Shown here piece by piece: positions 7,853-15,451 of a DNA stretch of 27,564 nt (position 1 is the stretch's first letter; each line of letters starts with the position of its first letter). The DNA lies in assembly GCA_000961805.1 (NCBI GenBank), contig LADV01000347.1:1-27564 (forward strand). The letters are read 5' to 3'. The position numbers and the translations under genes are program-made. Below the pieces are notes generated by a model, which had not been told where the DNA came from, did no database searches, and saw only the letters and a program-made list of their open reading frames with translations. Source of the DNA: Peptococcaceae bacterium BRH_c23. Its GTDB lineage: Bacteria > Bacillota_B > Desulfitobacteriia > Desulfitobacteriales > Desulfitobacteriaceae.

Positions 7853-9853
7853 ATGACGTCTAACATAAATGGCCAAGAAAAAAGTCTTTGGCAGAAATTT
7901 ATCGAAGGAGAGCCTATTGACACTTCAAAATTAAAGCCAGAAGTTTTAGATTCATGGCAAAGGTGTAAAGGCAAAGTTAATCCTCGCAAGGGAAAAAACT
8001 ACGATATATGGTCTGCTAAGGATGTAGAACGAATCAAGCTAAAATACAGAGAATTGATAGAGATTGCTGTTCCAGCCATGGATAACTTTTATAATTTCGT
8101 CAAAGGTTCGGGCTTTTCAATAACACTAGAGGCAGTCGAGAATAATGATCATTTTGTACTTGAAGCAATTGGTGATCCTTCGGCATTAGCGATGCATGAA
8201 ACAAGCAGGGCAGTTCAGGGAAGCAATTGGTCAGAAGCTGTGATGGGAACCAGTGCCTCCGCTATAGCTGTCTATCATGATCGACCTTTTCAGGTTCATC
8301 CTGATGAGCACTGGTGCGTGTGTCTCAAACACTGCACTACCTCATCAGCCCCTATACATGATCCAGATACTCAGGCAATAATTGGCACGTTAACTGTGGC
8401 TGCTAGTTATATCAAGGTCCAATCTCATACTTTAGGGATGGTAGTAGCTGCGGTTGACTCTATCGAGAAACAACTGGCAGTCCACCGCCTAGCCAAGAAG
8501 TCCGAGATTGCAAATCACTTTAAAACTGTAGTTATGGAATGTTTTTCCGACGGATTAATTGCTATAGATGAATTCAACTCGGTCATACATGTAAACCAAA
8601 AGGCTTTAGATATTTTAGGCTTTAAACAAAATCCTATTGGTCAAAATATCTTCGGCGTTTTGAATCGAAACTTTGGAATGATTAATCGGTACAGAGACCT
8701 TGCAGGGGTTATTAATTCCCAAGAAAGTGTTATGGATCGGTTTGTGAACATCCAAAACTCTGGGGGAATTATCAGATGTGTAGTTTCGACACGTTTTTTA
8801 GAATCAAACGGGGAGCTTCTCGGTAAAGTCCTGATTATTCAGCAGATGTCTCGAGCTGCAAAGTTCGTTACCAGTGCCTTGGGAAATTATGCCCGCTTTA
8901 CTTTTTCCGATCTCATTGGACAAGAGCAAAAATTTCTTGACTGTATTAAGATCGGTATAAAAGTAGCTAAAACTTATTCAAATGTTTTAGTTTTGGGAGA
9001 AAGCGGAACTGGTAAGGAATTGTTCGCCCAAGCAATCCATAATGCAAGCTCGCGGAAAGATCAACCTTTCTTTGCCATTAATTGTGCTGCTATTCCACGA
9101 GACTTGTTAGGTAGTGAACTTTTCGGATATGTGGAAGGCGCCTTTACCGGGGCCAAAAAAGGAGGCAGTCCTGGAAAATTTGAACTGGCTGATGGAGGCA
9201 CCATTTTTCTCGATGAGATTGGGGAAATGCCCTTAGACATGCAGACATCCCTCTTGCGTGTTCTTGAGGAGAAGGCAGTCAGCCGGGTCGGGGATAAAGG
9301 TGCCATTCCTGTAGATGTACGTGTCATTGTGGCTACGAATAGGGATCTAGAAAAAGAGGTAGAAATAGGAGAATTTCGTGCAGATTTGTACTACCGCATT
9401 AACGTTGTAAGCATTGAACTTCCGCCCCTACGAGATAGAAAAGGGGATATCTCTTTATTAATAGCTCACTTTGTCAAAAAAATGGCTGAACGAATGGAGA
9501 CGAAAATAGACAGTATCGCACCAGATGTATATCGGAACTGTGCACTGTATGATTGGCCAGGGAATGTACGCGAGTTGCAGAACATAATAGAAAGGGCAGT
9601 GACTATGGTAGAGGGAAATACAATAAGTTCGCAATTATTCCCGGAAAGATTGGCTAAATTATCAATTGATTTTCCTCATAATTCAGAGGCGTGCAAACTT
9701 AGAGATTTTAGGAAGACGTTAGAGCATGACGCTATTCAAGCGTGCATTGAAACATGTGGAGGAAATATGACCCAGGTGGCTAAAGAGCTAGGTATTTCTC
9801 GTGCTACACTTTATCGTAAATTCAAACAAAACAATACCTCTTTAAATCATTAA
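7853..9853 (+). CDS. AcoR-like sigma-54 enhancer-binding regulator (GAF-PAS-AAA+-Fis)
   Basis: The 666-residue protein has the AcoR layout. The N-terminal VLDSWQRC segment (31-38) and a GAF-like ligand domain (about 60-200) are followed by a PAS-like domain (about 225-335). A sigma-54 activator AAA+ domain comes next: Walker A GESGTGKE 382-389, the sigma-54 contact loop GAFTGA 429-434 and Walker B IFLDEIGE 451-458. A Fis-type helix-turn-helix lies at the C-terminus (GNMTQVAKELGISRATLYRKF). GGGAGGAGG precedes ATG 7853. It lies 63 bases after the CoA-transferase and is a likely activator of the catabolic genes, sensing a substrate or intermediate through the GAF domain. However, I see no -24/-12 promoter in front of 225-7789, so its targets may be elsewhere. 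It is one of two sigma-54 activators in the window. Confidence 0.93.
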   Translation: MTSNINGQEKSLWQKFIEGEPIDTSKLKPEVLDSWQRCKGKVNPRKGKNYDIWSAKDVERIKLKYRELIEIAVPAMDNFYNFVKGSGFSITLEAVENNDHFVLEAIGDPSALAMHETSRAVQGSNWSEAVMGTSASAIAVYHDRPFQVHPDEHWCVCLKHCTTSSAPIHDPDTQAIIGTLTVAASYIKVQSHTLGMVVAAVDSIEKQLAVHRLAKKSEIANHFKTVVMECFSDGLIAIDEFNSVIHVNQKALDILGFKQNPIGQNIFGVLNRNFGMINRYRDLAGVINSQESVMDRFVNIQNSGGIIRCVVSTRFLESNGELLGKVLIIQQMSRAAKFVTSALGNYARFTFSDLIGQEQKFLDCIKIGIKVAKTYSNVLVLGESGTGKELFAQAIHNASSRKDQPFFAINCAAIPRDLLGSELFGYVEGAFTGAKKGGSPGKFELADGGTIFLDEIGEMPLDMQTSLLRVLEEKAVSRVGDKGAIPVDVRVIVATNRDLEKEVEIGEFRADLYYRINVVSIELPPLRDRKGDISLLIAHFVKKMAERMETKIDSIAPDVYRNCALYDWPGNVRELQNIIERAVTMVEGNTISSQLFPERLAKLSIDFPHNSEACKLRDFRKTLEHDAIQACIETCGGNMTQVAKELGISRATLYRKFKQNNTSLNH

Positions 9854-9890
9854 ACTCCAGGTTTTTTTAAAAAATAGTCCCATAAATATT

Positions 9891-9924
9891 AGTCTGAATT
9901 CGCATAAATTTGTTAATTCGGACT
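9891..9924. repeat. Inverted repeat after the AcoR-like gene
   Basis: AGTCTGAATT (9891-9900) pairs with AATTCGGACT (9915-9924) over ten positions, with one G-U, around a 14-base loop. It lies between the AcoR-like gene and the converging pseudogene. The T-rich downstream sequence is broken, so a weak bidirectional terminator is possible but not certain. Confidence 0.4.
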
Positions 9925-10014
9925 TGCCTATTATATTTCTATAAGAGTAACCCATTCACTTAATAATATTTTTCCTTTCCTATATAAATACCATAGTTAA
10001 ATATCTGGATTTAT

Positions 10015-10461
10015 TTATTCAGCCCCGGTCAATTTAATATGCTGCATGAATCTCGTCTTGGCACTGCTGCTATGAGGCGATATCGAGGAGAGTCTAACGC
10101 CTTTTTTTGTAAGGTTAGCAATACATTCCTTACGATAAGCATCGTCATGTTCAGGGTAAATCTTAGATTCCACGACAGAATTCTGTTAAGATGTCAAAAT
10201 GCTCGCCCAAGGAATAGCCTTTTTCCCACGGTATTCAGGGCAGTACCATTGATGATTCGGCTGATATCCCCGATTTTCCATTTCTTTGAGAACTAGACAA
10301 TGATAGTCTACAAGATTTTTCACACTGTGAGTAAATACATAATCAACGGTGGAATGTTTTCTTCCCCACCCCATTCCGCGCAAGGCGCAGCATTCCCGAT
10401 GTTGTCCGAGTAGTTGAGCGCGCGGTAATAACGGAAGAAGATCTTGATGCCATAGCCGCAT
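10015..10461 (-). pseudogene. Broken pyrimidine-dimer DNA glycosylase-like gene (PF03013 / TIGR02328 type)
   Basis: Read on the - strand, the frame begins MRLWHQDLLPLLP at 10461 and contains LLGQHRECCALRGMGWG and KKHSTVDYVF-like segments typical of the Pyr_excise/TIGR02328 family. It runs to a TAA at 10186-10188. The same frame then resumes with IYPEHDDAYRKECIANL, the usual C-terminal part of this family, and ends at 10015. The segment around the stop fits the family poorly. A neighbouring frame there reads GYSLGEHFDILTEF, so a frameshift in the GGGAAAAAGG run and a second compensating one are possible instead of a single nonsense change. The N-terminal fragment could still be translated as about 92 residues. 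The active family is linked to excision repair of UV damage. Confidence 0.72.
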
Positions 10462-10592
10462 TTCTTTAGTTTCCATTCCTTTCCCTAAGCAAGCTCGAAG
10501 ATTTTTTTACGTTGATCTGATCAAAAGCCCTCAAATTATTAGTTAGCTCTATAGAGGATCTAAAAAATAATAGAAACGAGTAACACTACAAA

Positions 10593-10625
10593 AAAGGTCA
10601 AAATTGACGCTCATATATGACCTTT
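10593..10625 (+). promoter_or_regulatory. Candidate enhancer site (distal block, copy 1)
   Basis: AAAGGTCA (10593-10600) is an exact inverted repeat of TGACCTTT (10618-10625). Nested inside is GTCAA-AA-TTGAC (10597-10608). The first 27 bases recur at 13492-13518 with two differences. It lies about 110-135 bases before the -24 element, the usual distance for a sigma-54 activator site. Which of the two activators binds is not known; the PAS-type one is adjacent to copy 2. Confidence 0.6.
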
Positions 10626-10657
10626 AAAAGGTTCTTATGTAAACGATTTAAAGGCAA

Positions 10658-10683
10658 TAAATAGAATAAAAGGCTTAGAATCA
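10658..10683 (+). promoter_or_regulatory. Conserved proximal block (copy 1)
   Basis: This 26-base block matches 13557-13582 at 23 of 26 positions. It lies 49 bases after the GTCAAAATTGAC element at both loci and about 36-45 bases before the -24 element. It could be a second activator site or a DNA-bending (IHF-like) site. Confidence 0.55.
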
Positions 10684-10725
10684 GAATTATATATTTGAAA
10701 ATACTGAATATAAACAATAATCCGT

Positions 10726-10742
10726 CTGGCATGAATTTTGCA
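10726..10742 (+). promoter_or_regulatory. Sigma-54 (-24/-12) promoter of the chemoreceptor gene
   Basis: CTGGCATGAATTTTGCA has GG (10728-10729) and GC (10740-10741) exactly 12 bases apart, matching the TGGCAY-N5-TTGCA consensus. Transcription should begin near 10753, giving a leader of about 110 bases before ATG 10865. Confidence 0.85.
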
Positions 10743-10864
10743 TTAATAATATGAAATGAGATTAAATTTTGGCAGGCAGCAGGTGATTAGGGTTATTAAT
10801 TACTGTAAAAACATTTATTTATAAAGAAGTAAAGACTTCAACTTTTAAATTAAGGAGAATAGCA

Positions 10865-11686
10865 ATGAATCTTGAACAAGCACTAATAATTGCTCCATTT
10901 ATTAAAGATTTCTATGACGAGGATGTCACTGTTATTATCTCTGGTCTTGAAAAGATAATACTTGCTATTAACAACAAAAATCTGAATTTAGGCGTACAGA
11001 AAGGTGATCTTACCCACGAAAAAACAATTACCTTTCGGTGTTTGAGGGAAAAGAAAAGACTTGTAGCTCGAATGCCAATCGAGAAGTCACAGTTCGGCAT
11101 GTCATATATAGCAATATCTAACCCTCTCTGGAATAATGACGACTTGGAAGGCGCAATAACCGTGGTAATATCTGATACACGGTATGATGATTTGAAGAAA
11201 GCTGGTACAGATTTATCAAAACTAGTCATCAGTAGTTATACTACGTCTGAGGAACTCTCTGCTACGGGTGAGGAGCTGGCAGCCACGGCAAGGAGTATGG
11301 AAATCAGCACTTCTGTTGCTAAGACTAGGATTGAGAAGATAAATAGAATATCTCAAGATATTCGTCGGATATCTGCAGAAACCGGTATTTTGGGACTGAA
11401 TGCATCTATCGAAGCTGCAAGAGCTGGCAACAATGGGAGAGGGTTTGCAGTGGTTGCCGATGAAGTAAGAAAGTTGTCTGAGGGTGCTAAACTGTCCGCC
11501 TTAGCTATATCTTCGGATATAGCGGAGGTTAATGATACAGTTAGCAGTTTAATAGAGTACATTAAGCAGTTGGCATTCGTCAGTGAGAATCAAGCCACAG
11601 ATATAGTAAATCTTACAAAAACACTGAGCGAAATATCTAAGATGGCAGAGGAGCTAGTATCCCATGGAGATATTTTAATGAACTAG
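10865..11686 (+). CDS. Soluble methyl-accepting chemotaxis-type signal transducer
   Basis: The 273-residue protein has no membrane segment. Residues 1-115 form a small sensor domain I do not recognise. Residues 120-273 are an MCP signalling coiled coil with the conserved hairpin tip around ILGLNASIEAARAGNNGRGF (175-194) and the following VVADEVRKLSE. It resembles short cytoplasmic receptors such as YfmS of Bacillus. It would signal to CheA/CheW, encoded elsewhere, in response to an internal metabolite or energy state. Transcription comes from a sigma-54 promoter that shares its upstream control module with the second CoA-transferase. AAGGAG precedes ATG 10865, and a terminator at 11768 ends the unit, so it is monocistronic. 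Confidence 0.88.
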   Translation: MNLEQALIIAPFIKDFYDEDVTVIISGLEKIILAINNKNLNLGVQKGDLTHEKTITFRCLREKKRLVARMPIEKSQFGMSYIAISNPLWNNDDLEGAITVVISDTRYDDLKKAGTDLSKLVISSYTTSEELSATGEELAATARSMEISTSVAKTRIEKINRISQDIRRISAETGILGLNASIEAARAGNNGRGFAVVADEVRKLSEGAKLSALAISSDIAEVNDTVSSLIEYIKQLAFVSENQATDIVNLTKTLSEISKMAEELVSHGDILMN

Positions 11687-11767
11687 ATGTCTTAATTTGC
11701 AAATATTTAAAAAAATTAACCAGAATAAGGTATATAAATCAATCATAAACCAGGTTATCCTTTAGCT

Positions 11768-11796
11768 ACCCTCTCCCACGCGAGGGTTTTCTTTGT
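11768..11796 (+). terminator. Rho-independent terminator after the chemoreceptor gene
   Basis: ACCCTC (11768-11773) pairs with GAGGGT (11782-11787) around an 8-base loop, followed by TTTCTTTGTT. It ends the monocistronic chemoreceptor transcript. Confidence 0.8.
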
Positions 11797-11900
11797 TATG
11801 AAATAATTAATCTCAACAAAGTTTCAACAGGACTCTATTTATTTAACTAAGGTAAATTGCTTAAATTATCTAATCATTCAGTATTTTGTGAACAATACTC

Positions 11901-11929
11901 TTGTGCTACAACCGTTCAAACAGTACAAT
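11901..11929 (+). promoter_or_regulatory. Sigma-A promoter of the PAS-type regulator
   Basis: TTGTGC (11901-11906), a 17-base spacer and TACAAT (11924-11929) make a good vegetative promoter. Transcription would start near 11936, about 127 bases before the start codon. The rest of the 11687-12062 gap holds only the terminator and the inverted repeat described separately. Confidence 0.6.
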
Positions 11930-11940
11930 CAATATAACGT

Positions 11941-11969
11941 TATGACCTATTTAACCATCTATGGTCATA
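11941..11969 (+). promoter_or_regulatory. Inverted repeat, candidate autoregulatory operator
   Basis: TATGACC (11941-11947) and GGTCATA (11963-11969) are perfect inverted repeats 15 bases apart, directly after the predicted transcription start. Their GGTCA/TGACC half-sites equal those in the distal enhancer block at 10593-10625, so the PAS-type activator may bind here and limit its own expression. Confidence 0.5.
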
Positions 11970-12062
11970 TATGACATAGAGTATCGTTGAAAATAACGTT
12001 TAAAGATAGGACTTAATCCGATTTCTAATTAATTTGGCAGTATCTACAAAGGAGTGGATTCA

Positions 12063-13523
12063 ATGGGACTAGGAGAAGAAACCATTAGCCAAGAACTTCT
12101 TGAACAGCTTAAAAGACGAAATGCCGAATTAGAGAAACAGAATCGGGACTATTTAGGGATGCTTGAAAATTCTTATGATGGTCTGCTTATAGCAGATGGG
12201 GAAAGTAAAATTATATATATTAATCCCTCGATTGAACGAATTATGGGACTAAAGTACCCAGATTCAATTGGTCGAACAACAAGAGATCTGACTGATGAGG
12301 GAATAACTAACGCCAGTGCGACGTTGAAAGTTCTTGAATCCGGCGTGAAAGAAACGGCGGTGATAAATACTATTCTTGGTAAGACTGCCCTAAGTACTGG
12401 TGTTCCATGTTACGATAGTAACGGGAAAATCCATAGGGTATATTGTAACGTTCGGGATATAACAGATTTAAATCAATTGAAAAACAAATACCTGCAATCT
12501 CAAGCCCTTGCCTCAAAGTATTTAGCAGAACTGAATCAACTTAAAAAAGACAATAACATGGAGATCATCGCCCAGAGCGAAGAAATGCGCAAAGTTATTG
12601 ATTTAGCATATAGAGTAGCTTATGTTGACAGTACGGTACTTTTACTAGGCGAGTCTGGGGTCGGAAAAGACTTAGTTGCTAATATAATTCATAAAGCAAG
12701 CCCACGTAATGAAGCTGGTTTATTTTTAAAAATTAATTGCGGGGCTATTCCAGAGAATCTTTTGGAATCTGAGTTATTCGGATATGAAACAGGAGCATTT
12801 ACTGGAGCTAACAAAGAAGGTAAAGCGGGATATTTTGAATTTGTAAATAAAGGTACGCTTTTTTTAGATGAAATAGGAGATTTACCTAAGAACTTGCAAG
12901 TTAAACTCTTGAATGTTATTCAGGATCAACGAGTAACCAGGCTGGGAGGAGTTAAGCCAAAAGAAATTGATGTGCGGATATTAGCTGCGACTAATAAAAA
13001 CCTTGAGGAAATGGTCAGGCAAGGACTTTTCCGGGAAGATTTATTTTATCGCTTAAATGTTTTGCCAATCACGATTCCCCCCTTGCGTGAGAGAAGAGAT
13101 GACATTCTTTTAATTATTCAACATTACGCTGAACATTTCAATAAGAAATATAATTTCAACGTAAAATTCAGCAAAGAAGCGATTGAAACTTTGTCTAAAT
13201 ATGATTGGCCGGGTAATGTCCGAGAACTGGCCAATTTAGTTGAGCGCTTGATCATTATTGCCCAAGAAAAGGTTATAACTCCTAAACACATCCCTCCTAA
13301 ATTTCATAAAACAACATGTGAACCTCTATCACTAGACTATAATTATCAAGGGAAGACCCTTAACGAAGCAATGGAAGAATTCGAAAATAGATTTATCGAT
13401 CAAATGATTACGCGCTGCGGGAGCAGGGAAGAAGCAGCAGTACAGCTGGATATCAGTCTATCTAGTCTAACAAGAAGGATCAGAAGACTAAAAAGGTCAA
13501 AATTGACGTTCATAAATGGTTAA
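12063..13523 (+). CDS. PAS-domain sigma-54 enhancer-binding regulator
   Basis: The 486-residue protein begins with a short coiled coil (about 8-30), then a PAS domain (about 30-140) ending in VRDITDLNQLKNKY. A linker helix and a sigma-54 activator AAA+ domain follow (Walker A GESGVGKD 196-203, GAFTGA 244-249, Walker B LFLDEIGD 266-273), then a C-terminal Fis-like helix-turn-helix (about 453-476, EEAAVQLDISLSSLTRRIRRL). I prefer ATG 12063, 8 bases after AAAGGAG, to an upstream GTG at 12054 that overlaps this site. It is flanked by the two genes with matching sigma-54 promoters and is the best candidate activator of both. The distal control block of the downstream promoter lies inside its own last codons. 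Confidence 0.93.
   Translation: MGLGEETISQELLEQLKRRNAELEKQNRDYLGMLENSYDGLLIADGESKIIYINPSIERIMGLKYPDSIGRTTRDLTDEGITNASATLKVLESGVKETAVINTILGKTALSTGVPCYDSNGKIHRVYCNVRDITDLNQLKNKYLQSQALASKYLAELNQLKKDNNMEIIAQSEEMRKVIDLAYRVAYVDSTVLLLGESGVGKDLVANIIHKASPRNEAGLFLKINCGAIPENLLESELFGYETGAFTGANKEGKAGYFEFVNKGTLFLDEIGDLPKNLQVKLLNVIQDQRVTRLGGVKPKEIDVRILAATNKNLEEMVRQGLFREDLFYRLNVLPITIPPLRERRDDILLIIQHYAEHFNKKYNFNVKFSKEAIETLSKYDWPGNVRELANLVERLIIIAQEKVITPKHIPPKFHKTTCEPLSLDYNYQGKTLNEAMEEFENRFIDQMITRCGSREEAAVQLDISLSSLTRRIRRLKRSKLTFING
13492..13518 (+). promoter_or_regulatory. Candidate enhancer site (distal block, copy 2) inside the regulator's 3' end
   Basis: These 27 bases differ from 10593-10619 at only two positions and contain GTCAA-AA-TTGAC (13496-13507). 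The right-hand TGACCTTT arm seen in copy 1 is degraded here. The block encodes the last residues before the TAA at 13521-13523 of the PAS-type regulator and lies about 100-125 bases before the -24 element. Confidence 0.6.
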
Positions 13524-13556
13524 TAATGAGTACTTAGACCAATACTAAATCCTCGG

Positions 13557-13582
13557 TAAATCGAATAAACGGCGTAGAATCA
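13557..13582 (+). promoter_or_regulatory. Conserved proximal block (copy 2)
   Basis: This block is identical to 10658-10683 at 23 of 26 positions, with the same 49-base spacing from the GTCAAAATTGAC element. Its end overlaps a small GGCGT/ACGCC inverted repeat (13571-13586) that copy 1 lacks. Confidence 0.55.
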
Positions 13583-13615
13583 CGCCTTAAAGAAATTGAA
13601 TATTATAAAATCTGA

Positions 13616-13632
13616 TTGGCATGAATATTGCA
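13616..13632 (+). promoter_or_regulatory. Sigma-54 (-24/-12) promoter of the second CoA-transferase
   Basis: TTGGCATGAATATTGCA has GG (13618-13619) and GC (13630-13631) 12 bases apart and differs from the chemoreceptor promoter at only two bases. Transcription should start near 13643, about 70 bases before the start codon. Confidence 0.87.
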
Positions 13633-13713
13633 ACTATTTAGACTATAAAGACAATAGCTCTTTGAGAAAGAAATTGTCGGGATCAAAAAGGTCCAAGTGA
13701 GGGGGATTTTGTT

Positions 13714-15051
13714 TTGTATTTAAAGTTTCAAGACCAATATAATCAGAAGCTAAAGTCACTGGAAGATATTGCGAAGCTGATTCAATCTGGAGACAAGATT
13801 GTAGCAAATCAATTCGTCAGCGAACCGATAGGGATATTAAATGCCATCGGTAAACGGGCTGAAGCAGGAGAATTTGACGATGTTGAGGTCCTTGGGCTTG
13901 GGCCTACATTATCGACGGATTGGATAAAACCCGAAATTTATCCCCACTTAAGGGCAAGTTCTGTGTTCATTCTTTCTCCAATATTGAGAGAAGCTGTAAG
14001 GAAGGGATACGCTAATTTTATTCCAGATAGTGTAAGCGGTAATGCTGCTGTTTTTATCGACAGGATTAAAGACCTTCCGCCTGGAAAGGCCAAGGTAATA
14101 TCCGCTTCAGCTCCAATGGATAAAAATGGGTATTTCTGTACTGCAACTGCACCCCTCTACTTTCATGAGGTGGCGAAACAGGATAATACTATGGTAATCA
14201 TGGAAGTTAATGAGAATCAGCCTTATGTTTTTGGTGATAACTTCATACACATATCGCAGGTCGATGGTATTGTAGAAAGTAACCGACCATTATATACGAT
14301 ACCTGTCGCTAAAGAAGGCTCTGTAGAAGATATCGCCATTGCTGATTTATTATTAGAAAGGATTGAGGATGGATCTACTATACAGTTAGGTATTGGAGGG
14401 ATGCCTAATCTACTAGGCACACTCCTGGCAAATAAGCATGATTTAGGAGCTCATACGGAGATGCTGGGTGATGCTTATAAATATCTATGGGAATTAGGCG
14501 TCCTAAACGGGAAAAAGAAAACCTTGAGTAGACACAAAATATGTGCATGTTTTGCTCTAGGATCAGCAGAAACCTATAAGTGGATGCACGAGAATCCTGC
14601 GGTGGAGATGCACAGCACAACTTGGACCAATAATTGTTCTGTAATAGGTCAAAATCATAAATTGATCGCCATAAATCAAGCGATTGAAGTGGATCTCACA
14701 GGTCAGGTGGCTTCAGAAAGCATTGGTCCGAGGCAACATAGCGGTACAGGTGGTCAGTTGGATTTCGTCCGGGGAGCACAGCTTTCACCTGGAGGAAAAG
14801 CCTTTATATGCCTGCACTCAGCTGCCAATACTTCTAAGAAAGGCCGGCTGTCTAAAATTGTACCGTTATTAAACCATGGAACTGCGGTTTCTGTTCCCCG
14901 CCAGGACGTTGATTACGTCGTAACTGAATACGGTGTTGCCAAACTTAAAGGGAAGACTATGAGAGAGCGAGCTCAAGAGTTAATTAGTATTGCTCATCCA
15001 GATTTTAGAGCCGAACTCCGCGAAGAAGCTAAAAAACTTACCTTATTTTAA
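13714..15051 (+). CDS. Single-chain CoA-transferase, acetyl-CoA hydrolase/transferase family (copy 2)
   Basis: The 445-residue paralogue of the protein at 6449-7789 keeps all family motifs, including GAHTEM (nucleophile about E249), GQVASESIG and SGTGGQLDF. It differs mainly at the N-terminus and in a surface stretch around 105-122, where copy 1 has one more residue. The start is a TTG at 13714 behind GAGGGGG. Unlike copy 1 it has its own sigma-54 promoter and is monocistronic, ended by a terminator at 15106. The different control suggests use under different conditions or with a different acid, while the nearly unchanged core suggests recent duplication. Confidence 0.92.
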   Translation: MYLKFQDQYNQKLKSLEDIAKLIQSGDKIVANQFVSEPIGILNAIGKRAEAGEFDDVEVLGLGPTLSTDWIKPEIYPHLRASSVFILSPILREAVRKGYANFIPDSVSGNAAVFIDRIKDLPPGKAKVISASAPMDKNGYFCTATAPLYFHEVAKQDNTMVIMEVNENQPYVFGDNFIHISQVDGIVESNRPLYTIPVAKEGSVEDIAIADLLLERIEDGSTIQLGIGGMPNLLGTLLANKHDLGAHTEMLGDAYKYLWELGVLNGKKKTLSRHKICACFALGSAETYKWMHENPAVEMHSTTWTNNCSVIGQNHKLIAINQAIEVDLTGQVASESIGPRQHSGTGGQLDFVRGAQLSPGGKAFICLHSAANTSKKGRLSKIVPLLNHGTAVSVPRQDVDYVVTEYGVAKLKGKTMRERAQELISIAHPDFRAELREEAKKLTLF

Positions 15052-15105
15052 GATTGACGATATAGGTCCTTTAGCTGCAGTGGCACGGATGGTACATTAG
15101 GATTT

Positions 15106-15131
15106 AGAGACATTACAAGTGTCTCTTTTTT
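15106..15131 (+). terminator. Rho-independent terminator after CoA-transferase copy 2
   Basis: AGAGACA pairs with TGTCTCT around TTACAAG, followed by a run of T (to 15131). Confidence 0.85.
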
Positions 15132-15180
15132 CGTTGTAATCGTAAATCTTAAAGAAATGAGGCATTAATATTTATGTCTT

Positions 15181-15202
15181 AGCCTGCTTTTGCAGGCTTT
15201 TT
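15181..15202 (+). terminator. Second rho-independent terminator
   Basis: AGCCTGC (15181-15187), loop TTTT, GCAGGCT (15192-15198), then T residues. It lies 50 bases after the first terminator, making a tandem stop. The remaining part of the 15052-15451 gap (about 250 bases) shows no gene or convincing promoter. Confidence 0.85.
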
Positions 15203-15451
15203 GGTTATTATATCAATGGAATGAGTTTTATTGCAGGTATTAAGATATTAATTGTAGAAATAATTAAATGGCTATGTTGGAAAATAAGTTGTTACTCCCT
15301 AAAGAATTCAGACCGTTTATGATAAGCTTACTAAAAATATTCTAAGCAACAACGAGGGGGAATGGTCTAGTTAATGAGTTAATGGAAGTATCAGTTAGAA
15401 TGAATCGTGTAATAATCCATAGAGATTGTTTCTTCTAAAGGAGATCGAGTG

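Larger units (their letters stand above)
10462..10864. other. Regulatory intergenic region before the chemoreceptor
   Basis: No open frame of note lies in these 403 bases. They hold the distal inverted-repeat block (10593-10625), the second conserved block (10658-10683), a -24/-12 promoter (10726-10742) and an approximately 110-base leader. The AT content is high. Confidence 0.6.

Noticed and set aside
10039..10296. 85-codon open frame on the + strand
   Set aside because: It lies antisense over the decayed glycosylase-like gene, has no ribosome site and no recognisable protein features.
15081..15096. TGGCACG resembling a -24 sigma-54 element
   Set aside because: The -12 part reads GGTACA instead of TTGCA, and the tandem terminators follow directly.
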